Of a DNA stretch of 64,000 nucleotides, positions 14,131 through 26,100 are shown one piece after another; within the stretch, counting starts at the first letter, position 1, and the number at the start of each line of letters is the position of its first letter. The translations under genes were made by a program, and so were the position numbers. Under the pieces are notes generated by a model, which worked only from the letters and a program-made list of their open reading frames with translations, did not search any database and had not been told where the DNA came from. Source of the stretch: Crotophaga sulcirostris (taxonomy: Eukaryota; Chordata; Aves; Cuculiformes; Crotophagidae); NCBI GenBank assembly GCA_013397455.1, contig VYZB01000133.1:1832379-1896378 (forward strand), read 5' to 3'.

Positions 14131-17100
14131 AGCCGCGGGCAGCAGGCCGGGCGCGCCGCGCAGGAAGCACCTGCTCCTGAGGTGCCGGCGCTCTTATCTG
14201 CCCCTGGTCGCATCAGGTGGTTCCTTGTTTGCCTTGGCAGCGGCCCCCGCGGCCCCCTCCCGCTGCCACTGGCAAGCTGCTCCTCCACTCCTTTTTTTAT
14301 TTCTCCCAAGCGTGTCCAGTGATGTGAAGAGAAAACCGCCCAGAGACCTCCCCAGTGCGTGGCGCCAGGCCCCGCTCCCTCAGCCTGGGTCAGTGGGGGG
14401 AACTGAGGGTGAGGGGCACAGGGTGCAACCCCCCCAGTAACGCTGCCCACGCACCGGTCACGGGCCTGGCCACCATCAGGCGATGCGGGTCCCTCTCCCC
14501 CGTGAAGAAGTGGGTGCACGAGGACCCCTGTGCAGTGGTGGGAAACAATGGGTGGTGGTGGCCCCCGTTGTGGGTGACAGGAGCGTGGTGCGGCCTTCTG
14601 CAGACCAGAGGTTGCCATGCAGAGCCGTGGCTGCCCCTAGCCAGAGTGTCAGAGCTTTAAAAAAATTAAATCAGTGCTTGTGGTTCCTCTTCCTTCTCCC
14701 CCTCTGTCTCTCCCATGGTCTGGATGATTTACTAGTCCCAGCCACAGAGCGGCCATGCCAGGGGCCTGCCCCGGGCAGCACCAGGGGAGAGCCCACCTGG
14801 CCACGCCGAGGTGTCGCGCAGCATCCCGCAGCCATCCCGAGAGCCAGGAGCTTTCAGGAGCAATTCCCCACATCTCCTTCCAGCTCTGCCTCCGGGGAAA
14901 GCCGAGAGGCTGAGAGGGGCACGGGCGCTCCCGCTGATCTGCATTTCAGCCCCAGAAGTTGGCCTGACGCCAAGACAGTGCCTTTTCAGTTTGTCATCCA
15001 CCTCTTAAATAATCTTCAAAATAAATGTAACCGGTGGGTTAGACAGTGGCACATTGAAATGTAGTGCTGCTGCTGTGTGGAGATAACAATAGACACAAAG
15101 CACACAAATATTTCAAAATCGTGCCCTGGTCAACAGTCCCCTGTAAGTTCTAGAGGCGTTATGGAAATTGTTGGGCTTTGGATTTTATGAGACACACAAG
15201 GAACGGTCTTGCAAGATATTTTCCTTTTCCTTTTTTTTTCCCTAAGCCTTAGTCTTGAACTCTTTTTATAAGGAGAAATCATTTATCGGGGGGCAAAATT
15301 TGCAATGAAAAATCCCACAGAAGAAACTTTCATATTTGACATACTAAGCAAGTGGGAACAACAAGATAATAATGGGGTTGAATATTCATTATGCCAACCA
15401 AATGTTAATAAACTGCGGGATAGCGTGCAGGTTAGCTTTGCTGCCCATCTCTGTCGTTCTTCCTTTCTTACCTGCTTGCTCCTCTCCTCCTTTCTTCTTT
15501 TTTGCTTCTTCCCTTCTCCTGCCACAGGAGCAGGGAAGCCATCTTGACCAAGATGTCAACTGTTCGAATTGGAAGTATTATTTATTTAAAACAGTCCTGC
15601 AATAGTAAACACTGTCAAACAGATGTGCGACATCTGTGTAGTTCAGGCAGTTAGTGAACACTTCTACTCCAACCCTGGGGAAGTCCCAAGCAGATACGTG
15701 CGCCTATGCCATGTTCAAGACATGAATAATTAAAAGTGAAGACCACTCCACACAACTGTCACCTTAAAACAGAATAATAGTTATGTTTGGGCACCCTCAC
15801 AGTTATGTGGACAGTGTTTTCATTTCACTGCATTAATTATGTAAGCAAACAAAAAAAACCATACCCTGGGATAACACACTCATGACCAGTAAGAGCAAAG
15901 GCTTGGGTATAATATCTGTAACCAGAGATGCACCAACATCGTGTGTCTCTGGTTTCAGATAATCACCTCTTGTTAAATCCTTTGTCCTGCAGGTGTGCTG
16001 CAGAGCAAGGGATAGGAGACTAAACCAGAGTGCAGTGTTGGAACACAGCTGGGCAGGTGACTCTCACCCTCTCTCCAGCAGGACCCTGCCTTAGATGCAC
16101 CACCGTGCCTGCTGCAGCAGCAGGCTGCCTCTTTGCCTCCTGGCTAAGCAGCCAGGTGAGCAGTTGGCCAGGTGTTGTTACTCTGAACACTATTATTTTT
16201 CTTACACCAGGTGGCCAAGAAGGCCAGTGGCATCTTGGCCTGTATTAGAAACAGCATCCAGGTGTTTGCTTGGGAACCAACCCCAGCTTTGCTGAGTGCC
16301 CAGCAGCACCACCCGCGCTTCATTGTCTCCACGTTTGCCCATCTCTGATGGGCTGCCTGTTTAGGGGAAAGTGGGGAGTCTGGTGCTCCCTGTGTGGTGG
16401 TGTTAGCTTGCTGCTCTGCAGTGAAACTGTTTATCCAAGTTACTTGCCTAAGTAGAGCAGATACCTGGCCACCACAGTCTGAGGGAGGAGGGTGCTTGTG
16501 GGAAGCTGGGTGCGAGCCTGTGGCTGCTGCTGGGGAGGGCTTGGGTTTTCCTTTATTTGGCCAGGCATCTGTGTTTGTTTTGGCAGAGCTGGGGTGCTGG
16601 TGACACTGGGGGCAGAGTTCAGGACATCACCACAAACTGAATTTCTGAATCAATTTGTGTTGAAATAGCAAAGGGAATTCCCTCTCAGCATGCCACACTC
16701 CACCCACTCAATTGTGCTGTCTGAGGCTGTCGGTTTCTGCTTCCTCCTACTCATACCTGGGGTTCCAACTCTCCCTGTTCGCCTGCTGACTACAAGAACA
16801 CGGGGTGTTTCAAGGGGCTTTGCAGAGGGAGGCACTGCCCTACCAACACAGGCTGCTTTCTGCCAGACCATGCGGTTGGCAAACATGAAGCTCAGCTTTG
16901 TTGCCCTGTCCCTTCTGCCAGGGGAAAGGCTGCATTTTAGGGGCTTCTAGAGAGCCTACTGGCTGTGTGTTCAAGAGAAGGGCTCCAAGGCTGGGACTGA
17001 GTGGGATCACTCCTCCCCACAGACCTTCTGCTGTCATGAAAAGGGAGCAGGAGGCACCAGGTTTCTTTGCTCACTGGGGCTGCAGACACCTACCTTCCTC

Positions 17101-20100
17101 AGCCCTTTGCAGAACTCAGGTGTGGAGAAGTCCAGCGTGTCCTGATGTTCTTACAGCACTGACCCTTTGCTCCCCGAGGGAGTTCCTCCCCAGCAGGAGG
17201 AAGGAGACGCAGCCGCGGCAGTTCCCTGCCCTGGCTAGTGTCATGTCCCTGGGGATGCAGGCAGCTGCATGCAGGCCACGTCCACTTTGCCCACGGCAGA
17301 GGAGTGCAAAAGCAGGCTGGGAGGGAGGAAGCAGGACTCTGCACACACTGTTTGAGTCACGCTGCACTGCTGCTGTGGGAGGGTTCCGGATCTAAGCAGG
17401 ACAGGGCTCCATCCCTCCATGAAAGCTGCAAGCAAGCACATCTGCTTTGGAGGAGGCAGCTCCTGGGCTCCCATCTGCACCAAGTGCAGTGCAGCGTTTC
17501 TCTGCAGTACTTCTCTCCACCAAAAATGCACATACTCCTCTCTGCCAAGCAGCCCCTGCCCTGTGTGTAACACATCCAGCACAACCTGGCCGACCACGGG
17601 GTCCCTGAGTCCACACAACGCTAAGCGTGCCGTGGCAGAGCTGAGATGCAAGTTCCCCAGCCAGCGTGAGGGGTGTTGGATTCCCTCTTCAGGCACGTGG
17701 TGCTGGTTCTCCATTTCTCACCCTGTCAGTCTTCTCCCCAGGCTTGTTTGTTTTACCCCTCACCAGAATGTGCTGCTGCATGTTTAGGCTGAGAAAGCAA
17801 AACAGCCAACTCAACAGCTGCTGGATTTGGGGAAGGAGAAGGGAGAGAAATGCTTTCAGGTTTGACTTTTAACCGCAAAATGCACACTGGATTCTTCCTG
17901 ACAAAAAAAGACAAGAAACAGAGCCATAGGTCTTTGCTAGAAACGGAGGGAGAAAACGACAGAGAAGATACTCCCTGATGTCTGTGTCTCTCTGGTGTTT
18001 CCTGGTACATAGCAGTGAGGGAAGGTGATGGAGCAGGGAGGGATAGGTGCTGCTGCCTTCCACTCACCTGAGCGGAAAAGGGCTACCACTATGACCACAT
18101 GCATAGACTCAAGTGGACTGAAGCATACTGCACCCTTAGGCCTCCTGCTTTTCATCCATCTTTTTGGCTGTTGCTCAAAGTGTCCAAACCATGCTTTGGA
18201 AGGTCTGAGATTTTTGCTGCAAGGTCCAAGTTGGTAGAAAGCCAACAGGAGAGAGCTCAGCATTAGGTCTCATGTTTTCAGACCCTACTACAGCTCATGA
18301 AGGGCACTACCTTGACAGCTCCAGTGCTATCCAGTATATGCCCAAATTCCTCGGGGAGAGGTGCTGTGATCTTTTCCAGAAGAAGAATGACCTACCCCAC
18401 CGGATTATTGATTTGGGACCCACTGACACCCACTGTTCTGCTTACTAGAGTCTGACACAGTTTTTACACTTCCCTCACTCAGGAAAATCACATGCCATTT
18501 GAAGGCAGATGGATCACGTCATGCCTGAGTAGTTGTGGAGCAAAATGTAGCTCTGCAGGTCTGCTGACTTAGTGCAGTGCTTAGAGAAGGGTTTGTGTCT
18601 ATTAATGAAGCTTTGCATCTGGACCTCTCAGAGACGCCATCCTGTCTCCATGGCAACCAAGGCTCATGGAAAGCACCAAGCTGTGTACCCAGTGAGGGTG
18701 CTAAGATGAGCCCTGACACACCCAGTGTCTGTAGGGCTATGAACACGCTCATGGAGTTTCTTTCAAGAGAGGACCAGCTCTTGGTTAGCAGGAGAAAAGG
18801 CCTGCTTCTGGGCAACGTCCTTGACTGTCTCAGAGGAGGCAGCAGTAGGAAGTGCACTTTTGGATCCATTTGTTCTATAAACAGAAACAAGGAAGGAAGG
18901 CAGGAAAGAGAGAAGAGAGGGGCATGGTGGAGGTGTCACTAACAAAGCTACCCCTTAGAACAAGTATTCTTTTCCACCTTAGGGTGAGAGCTGCCTTGCA
19001 GACATGAGGCTGTGCTTGTGCACAGTGGAGCTCCACCAAGTCAGTGCAGCTCCAGTGTGGACAAGCCAAGCTCTCCATGGTTCATTCCCAGCCAATATTC
19101 AGAGGTTCTCCATACTCACTCATGACTTGCTGCTACAGTCCCCAACAGCAGCACAGGGTGGTTTGTTCTCCCCACAGCTAGCAGAGGAGCCATGCCAAGA
19201 CTACACACTCCAAGGATGCAGAAGACACTTGTTGTGCATCTGTTTGGCCAGTGAGGAGGAAGGGCAGCCTGCCCGGGCTTCAGGAGTGCTCTGTGAATGC
19301 CCAGCAACAGAAGGGGTTACTCTGGGACAGGAGGAGGCAGAGGCACTGCAGTTTTGTCAGCCCTCAGGAGTGCAAAACAGTGTGGATCCCTGTGCCCTCT
19401 GTTCCCCTCACGCAGCAGTCAGGTGTAGCCAAGCCACACGTAGCCCTGTCCCACAGAGGAACATTTCCCATTGTCCCACTATTTTTTTTTCCGCCATTGT
19501 AAATTTTATCACCTCAAAGGTATGGCATTAGGAAATGAAAGATGTGGAAAAATTCCTCAGACCAAAGCACTCATTTCCATCATTTCCACCTTGTCCTGGA
19601 TTTCCTTCTCGATTAGTTCCAGCAGTGTCCTTGGTTCAGGCCTTGGAGTCATTGAAGTCCTTTTGAAGCTCTACTGCCCCACATTAGTTCTCATTGCTCA
19701 GCAGAACGATATATCAGGAATAACAAAGTCCACTTTGATCAACTACTTCCATCCTTCACAGCTGCTTCTGCAGGAGTGATTAGTCCCAGTCCTTCCTCCA
19801 CTAATAATAAGCACAGAGAATCAGCTATATCCTTTGTTGTTGTTATTTTCTCTTTTCGTGTCCGTTTTAGCGGAGAGCTGTGGAAGGGACTCGGTGACTT
19901 TGGTCTGGTTTCTGCCAGAGGGGTGGCCGTGGCCGTGATGGTGGTGGAGAGCACAGGTACCTGGTGGGCTTGGGTGGACCAACCTCTGCCCCAGTCGAGG
20001 CTGTGGATTTTCTAAACATCGAGCTCCCTGTGCACCTGCTCTGGAAAGCTTTGCAGCACCACTCGTGCCTGAAATCCTACCTACACGCAGGAGATTAGCA

Positions 20101-23100
20101 TTTCCTATTGGCAGGGAGCCTCTGGGACATGCAGGGTAGGAAACACTAGGCACAGGGACTTTGCTGGGAATTAGGCCATTTTTTTAATAAATGCTGCTGT
20201 CCCCTGGGTGGTTCATCTGGCACCTTGCTCTTCCATGAACTTCTCCTTACAAATAAAAGTTATTTCAGGCCTTCAGTTTCTGTTTTAAGCAGACACTGTG
20301 CCGGAATTGCTCTTGATTTGCTCTAATCTAATTGAGAGAAAAGAGGAAGCACGCTGTTTATTTAATGACAAATGCCAGCTAAAGAAGAGGAGGCTGAATT
20401 ATCAGTCCCTACCCACTTTTACAGTGTGTAGACCCATAGTCCACTATGTTTTAAGGACTGCAGAGATAAAAGCCTCAGACATGGGATGCAACCCTGCAGA
20501 AGAGCATCTCACACCAGCAGCAGAGCTGCAAATGCCCTGTATCACCTCCCGGTAGTGGCTGATGCAGGCTGGGCTATGCATCATGTGTGCCACCTACAAG
20601 GAGAGGACATCATACCATTAAATCTGATCTGTCTCTTTACTGAAACAACTGGCACCTGAGATGTATCCTGGGTATATGCACCTCCAGTTATCTCTTCCCA
20701 ATGATGCAATGCACAACTATATGAGATGCTGAATTACCTCTGAATTAGGTACTTCCATTGCACTGTGCACCCAAAAAGTGCACTTTCCAAAATAAAAGTG
20801 AACAAAATTCAGGTTAAGCCACAACTCATCAGCTGAGCAAGGTCAAAGTTTTTCAAGGGGACAACAGAATGGGAGAGGAGGAGACAGAATTGTGGCTGGA
20901 GATGCGTGCACCCGTGCATCGGTTGTTACCTCACTTGGCCTCAGTCCTGCAAATACTTAGCACCACTTGCCAGGGATGGTCTTATGGAAGTCAACAAAAA
21001 TGTCATATTGCCACTGTTATTATTGCTATTTATTTTAAAAACTGTGGCATCCTTCTGATTTTTTTTATTATTGAATGCAGCCCAAGTAAATTCACTGAAC
21101 TGAATGGAACAACTCCTCCTCTGAAATGAGCACTGAGAATAGAAGCAGGCTGATGTGTGCTTTTCTGTCATGTGCTAACTTGTTCTGCCATCCTATGAAT
21201 GAGCTTCTTGTTTTCTTCTCCTTGATCAGACACTTCCACCTAAACCAGGACTGGACACAGAAGTAAATCTGGTAGGAGAATACATTTCCTGTTTATAAAA
21301 ATACCCTTCCTGTATGGAAGAGCCCTCTTCCTGCACACACTCATCTGTGTACAGCATCCCAAACCTGTTTCTATGCGGACACAGGCAGAGCTGCTGGGGG
21401 TGGGGAGTGCAGCTATTATGGAAGCTTCATCAGGTTGAAGTAACAACTTAACATCGTTGTCGTACCACCTCTGGAAATCAAATACAACCCAGGCAACTCC
21501 AAACTGTGAACAAGATGTCATTCTTTCAAAATGAAAGGCTTTATCTCTTTGGCTTACAGCTAAATCTATCTGTGATTTTCTGGAAGTGGTGTTTATTGCC
21601 ATAAACTTGTTTAGTTAACGTATAAACTTACAGGCAGTGTATCTGACTTCTGTGATTTAATTGTGGCTCATGGCTCACAGGGTCATGGCAGTTGAGGATT
21701 TGGGCTGTGTACATGAATTGATAAATTTAAGAAAAAAAAATCAGGTTTCAGAACATGGTGAGCTGGATGTTTCTATTCATATCTCTCACTATAGATTTTC
21801 CTGTAACTTCAACTGCAATGACCTGGCCAAGGTCTTCAACAGGGCTGGCTGGGTTAATCCACTTTCCCCTTGGGTGGCCTCTCCTCCCATGTACATCAAG
21901 AGATCAGTGGTGAATGGAACCCAGATCCCTCCTTCTGCCATGACTCCCAAAAGCAGCCCCAGACCCTGCAAGACTTCAGGGATTATCACATGGACTTCTT
22001 CAGTAACCAACCCCAGCCACTGTCCCACCTTTTCCCCACAGTTTCATCATCTCCCTTTCCACGGTCGAAAACATCTTCTGCTTTGCTTCTTTCCGAGACC
22101 TTTGATGCCTGTGCAGCACAGTGTCTGTGATAGCTTTTCACAAGATCACATTTGCTGCTTTGCTTTACCTCTTGGTTGGGCCCTGCTTGCACTGTTCCAT
22201 TTTGGGAGTCAATGTTTGCTGTCACCACCTAGCCAGTGTGTTCTGCCACCTCATCCCATGTCTGAGTATCGCTCAGATCATGCTTCCTCTTGATGCTCAC
22301 AGCAGACTTCACCTTACCTATTCTACATTTACCTTCTGCTTTCTTCTCTTGGTACCTCCACCAGTTTTAGTCAAGTGTAGGATTATTGTCACACGTCATA
22401 AGAAACTCCAGTGTACTTCTACAAAACCATGTGTTCAAGGCAATGGGGGTGATAACCTTTGGTATTCTTAAATCTATCTCTCCTGTCAGTCTCTGCTGAC
22501 TTTCCAGTCAATGAAACCAAAGGAGGGTTTAAAAACTGCCCCAGAACATCTCACACATGTGAGATATATTCTGCCCCAGAACATCTCACACATGTGAGAT
22601 ATATTCTGCCCCAGAACATCTCACACAATATGCACAAATTCTTATTTCTGGGACAGTCCCCCCAGTCATCTAAACCCAGAAGTATAATATGCAGGGGGTT
22701 TTGTTTCTCAGCCTGTGAACTTGTGAGTAAGAGAGTGCGTGCAAGATGTGAGCCATTGTGCTGTGGAGAGAAAGTTGTTTGGTGTGCAGGAGGGCTGCTC
22801 CAACCCCTGGGCATCTTGCAAGGAGCTGAAATAGCAGTACGAGTATTGGGGTTGGAGAGGAGCCGCATCAGAGACAAGCATGGCTGCTGGGGACACCAGG
22901 AACTGGAAAGGATTACTGGAAGACTGATTTGCTTTCATTTGGAAATTCTGCTCCCTCATCTGGTAGGCAATGCCACCTCAGTTCTTTGCTTTGCACACCT
23001 TCTCGGCCTGAGTGCCCACACAATGATTAATCCGTTATCTTTTCCCTCACCACAACAATGCACTTTCTGTAAGGTCTTGTTCCAATACAGGGAGCTGACA

Positions 23101-26100
23101 GCCTCACTGCATCAGTACTTATCACTTTTATGGCCAGGTAGTGTTGGAAGGCAAGGTACTGGGTTGAGGAAAGTCCACCTGGACGGGGCAGTGCCTGCTC
23201 TTTGGCTCTTCCCTTGTCCATGTCCCCTCCTGTGCCCCACAGCCCTTGTTGGTGTTCCCATGCTTGCCTAGGTATGAAGCCACCTGATGGTGGGTGCCCC
23301 CTGGCTGGGGGCTCCTGGTCTGTGGTGGCAGGGGCGTGGGCAGCCCCTCGGGCTACACCTGCCTTGTGCAGCAGGTGTGCAGCAGCGTGCCCGGCCTCTG
23401 CTGCCCAAGCCCCAGCGTGGCTGCTGGGACCCCCGGCGCTCTTCCGCCCCGCTTGCCCAGATTTCCTTCACGGGGAAAACAGGATACGAGTGGAGGGGGA
23501 GGGGAGCAGAGCATGCCTCAGCTCATCCTGACACGGAGGTGACAAATACAAACATGCCCATCCGCACGGGCAGCACCCCGTGTCCCATGCTCTAGGTACA
23601 CCTCCACGGAGCTCGGGGAAAAGTTTAGGAGACCACGCTCCTAAATTTGGCACCTACATTATGGCTCAAGGCCAGCAGTACAAACATCCCCTTTCCTTTT
23701 CTTTTCCCACTCACCAGTTTTGAATAATTGGCTCCTCAGTCTGAGTAGCTGACAATGTCAAGGGTGCTCACCATCAGTTTGCCAAGCATCATTGCAATGT
23801 TCACCGGGCTCAGCGGCAGAACCAGAATCCAGACAGAGTCCAAATCATACCCACGCCCAAAGACATTGAGCAGGTTGGCTTGAAGGAGGCAGAAACTGGC
23901 CAGTTCTCATTTTGGATAACATCTGTCAAGTTCATGTCATGCCTGAGTCTGTTGAGGATGCCTGAGAAGAAAAAAAGAGAGCCCAAGCTTCACTTGGTAG
24001 TTTGTGCAAAGATCAGAGGAGTAAGAAAGCGGTTTGTGCTTCAGCTACCAAAGTCGGCGGATCTGACTCCGAATGCACACAGGGATCAGATTGGGCAAGA
24101 CCTATTTATGCAGAAGCACTTTGCAGAGGACAACTGCACTTTAACACCGTTCCTGTAAATAAGGAAGGGGAAAAAAAAAAGGCCTGAACATTTGAAGGAA
24201 AAACACTTGTTTCCTGTAAAGAGGTTCAGCCAGTGGAGACTGCACCTCTCTCTGTGCCTGCACCTCACTGCTGTACTTTAGCCTCCAGCATGACTGCCAA
24301 TGGGAAAGCTGTGTCACCCTCCAAAAGGTAGCACAAACATTATGTGGTGATCAGCGGGCTGGCGACCTTTGTGCTCATCATCATCATGGAATCAGCTGAT
24401 GTTATGGTGAGATTTCAAAGATGCAATCCTGCCCCAACCTTTGCTTTGGATTTGTGACCTTTGTTTCTGCTTGTGGCACCTGAACCTTTCTGATCCCACC
24501 TAGCCTCCTGCTCAGTTCTCCCTGGAGGCCTGCCACACTCCAGTTCAGTAGAGGAGACCCACCGAGTTTCCTTGCTGTTTGTTCAAAATGCCCAGAGTAA
24601 CTTCTCCAAACCTCATTGCTTTGAAAATAAGCTGGAAAAATCACAAGCTCTCTGCAGGATGTCTGACGCTTCTTATTCCTGGTTGAGCTGGAAATATTAA
24701 AGTAGCTCTCCTTCAGGTGGTTCTCCTCCCATACCTTTGGCTCAAAGAGCAAACAGGACACTGAACGATGTGGGCAAAATGCCTTCTGTGATGCCTCCAA
24801 TGAAAATACTGCGTTAGAGAGGGCCCTGCTGGCCTTGGTATCCCACAGACAAAGCCTTTGGTCTCTGCTCTGTGAATAAACAAGAGACACAGTGGTGGGA
24901 AGAAGGGAAGTATAGCCTCCCTTCCTCTTTATTTTGGGAGACACAGACCAAAAAAGACCACAAGACAAACCCAGAGTCCCATCAGAGGTTGGTGATGAAA
25001 CTGGGAAAGGCAGTCCTGATGGTTGGTCTCTGCCAGCCAGAAATGGCTCCAGCAAAACAGATCATTGAAAAGTGCTTTGTGTTTGTGATCCAGAGTGTAT
25101 CCTTTGTTGTGTCTGTAGTATTGGGGCAGGAAAATTTCTTTCCCCAAATCCATCTTCTCTTTTCATAACTTTGGGGCAGCTGGTGAGACCCCCTCCACTC
25201 GCAGAGACCCGGGTTGTTATTTGCTCCTGCAAAGAGCACGGAGGGCTGGGTCAGCCCTGGGCACCAGCATCTGCAAGACTGCCCACATCTGGGAGCAGAG
25301 AAGGCAGAAAGAGACAAGAAATTTACTTCAGGAAAGACATTTTAAAGACTACCTCTAACTGTTACTTGGGCCCCCAGATTGCTGAAACACAACCCTGCCA
25401 GGACAACCCAAAATACGTTCCTTTTCATTTCAAGGAAAATTCTGGGAGAAACTGAGAAAAAGGGACTTTTTCCTTGGATTGTCCTGAGAAGTGCATGCAG
25501 CTATTTGACAGTTTCTTGGTATAGGCAGCCAGCCTCTGCTGCCACATCCATGAAAAGAAATATAAACACATTGGTCCTATAAGCAAGGAGTTGATTCTTG
25601 CTTGTGGTATGCAAGTTATGAGCAATTAGGATAGATACTGCACAGAGACTGGGTTAAGGTTGATAAAAAATTCTGGAAGGGCATCTCTTGCCTTTTCATA
25701 TGCAAGGGATTACATCAAAATTCCTGGCCACATTGCCACACTGAGACCATCCCCCAGTTGCTTTTGGGAAGTGGGACCATCTGAAAAACCACGGACAGAA
25801 ACATCTGGGAATTAAGCTGGCCTGTCCAAAGTTTACATTTCAGTTCAGCCCAATCCATTCAGATAAACCATTGTTAACCCCAGGGGCATTTGGAATCAGA
25901 AATTTGTATCAGATCCAAATAAAAATAAAAAAAAGATCCCAAAATGCAGTCTAAAATGCAAATTAAACCAGAATAGAAACCATTTGTTTAAGAGAATAAT
26001 CACATAAACAAAGGACAAAAAAAGGCAGAAAAATCTTGTATTTGCTTGAGGAACTTTAAGAGGTTCCCCATCATTTCCTTTATCTAAAAAACTTGAGATG

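Noticed and set aside
13017..14618. Several long open frames on both strands across the first gap (up to 448 codons)
   Set aside because: Most of their length is unknown bases, and the rest is minisatellite and GC-rich flank without any domain; they exist only because N codons cannot be stops.
21661..22293. 210-codon plus-strand frame
   Set aside because: Low-complexity Pro/Ser/His/Leu composition typical of translated non-coding DNA; overlapping frames on both strands.
22459..23271. 270-codon plus-strand frame
   Set aside because: It runs through the 35-bp minisatellite, has no recognisable domain or splice context, and its composition is like the surrounding non-coding DNA.
24402..25055. 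217-codon minus-strand frame
   Set aside because: No family resemblance, no codon bias different from the flanks, and no flanking exon signals; length is compatible with chance in a 64-kb window.
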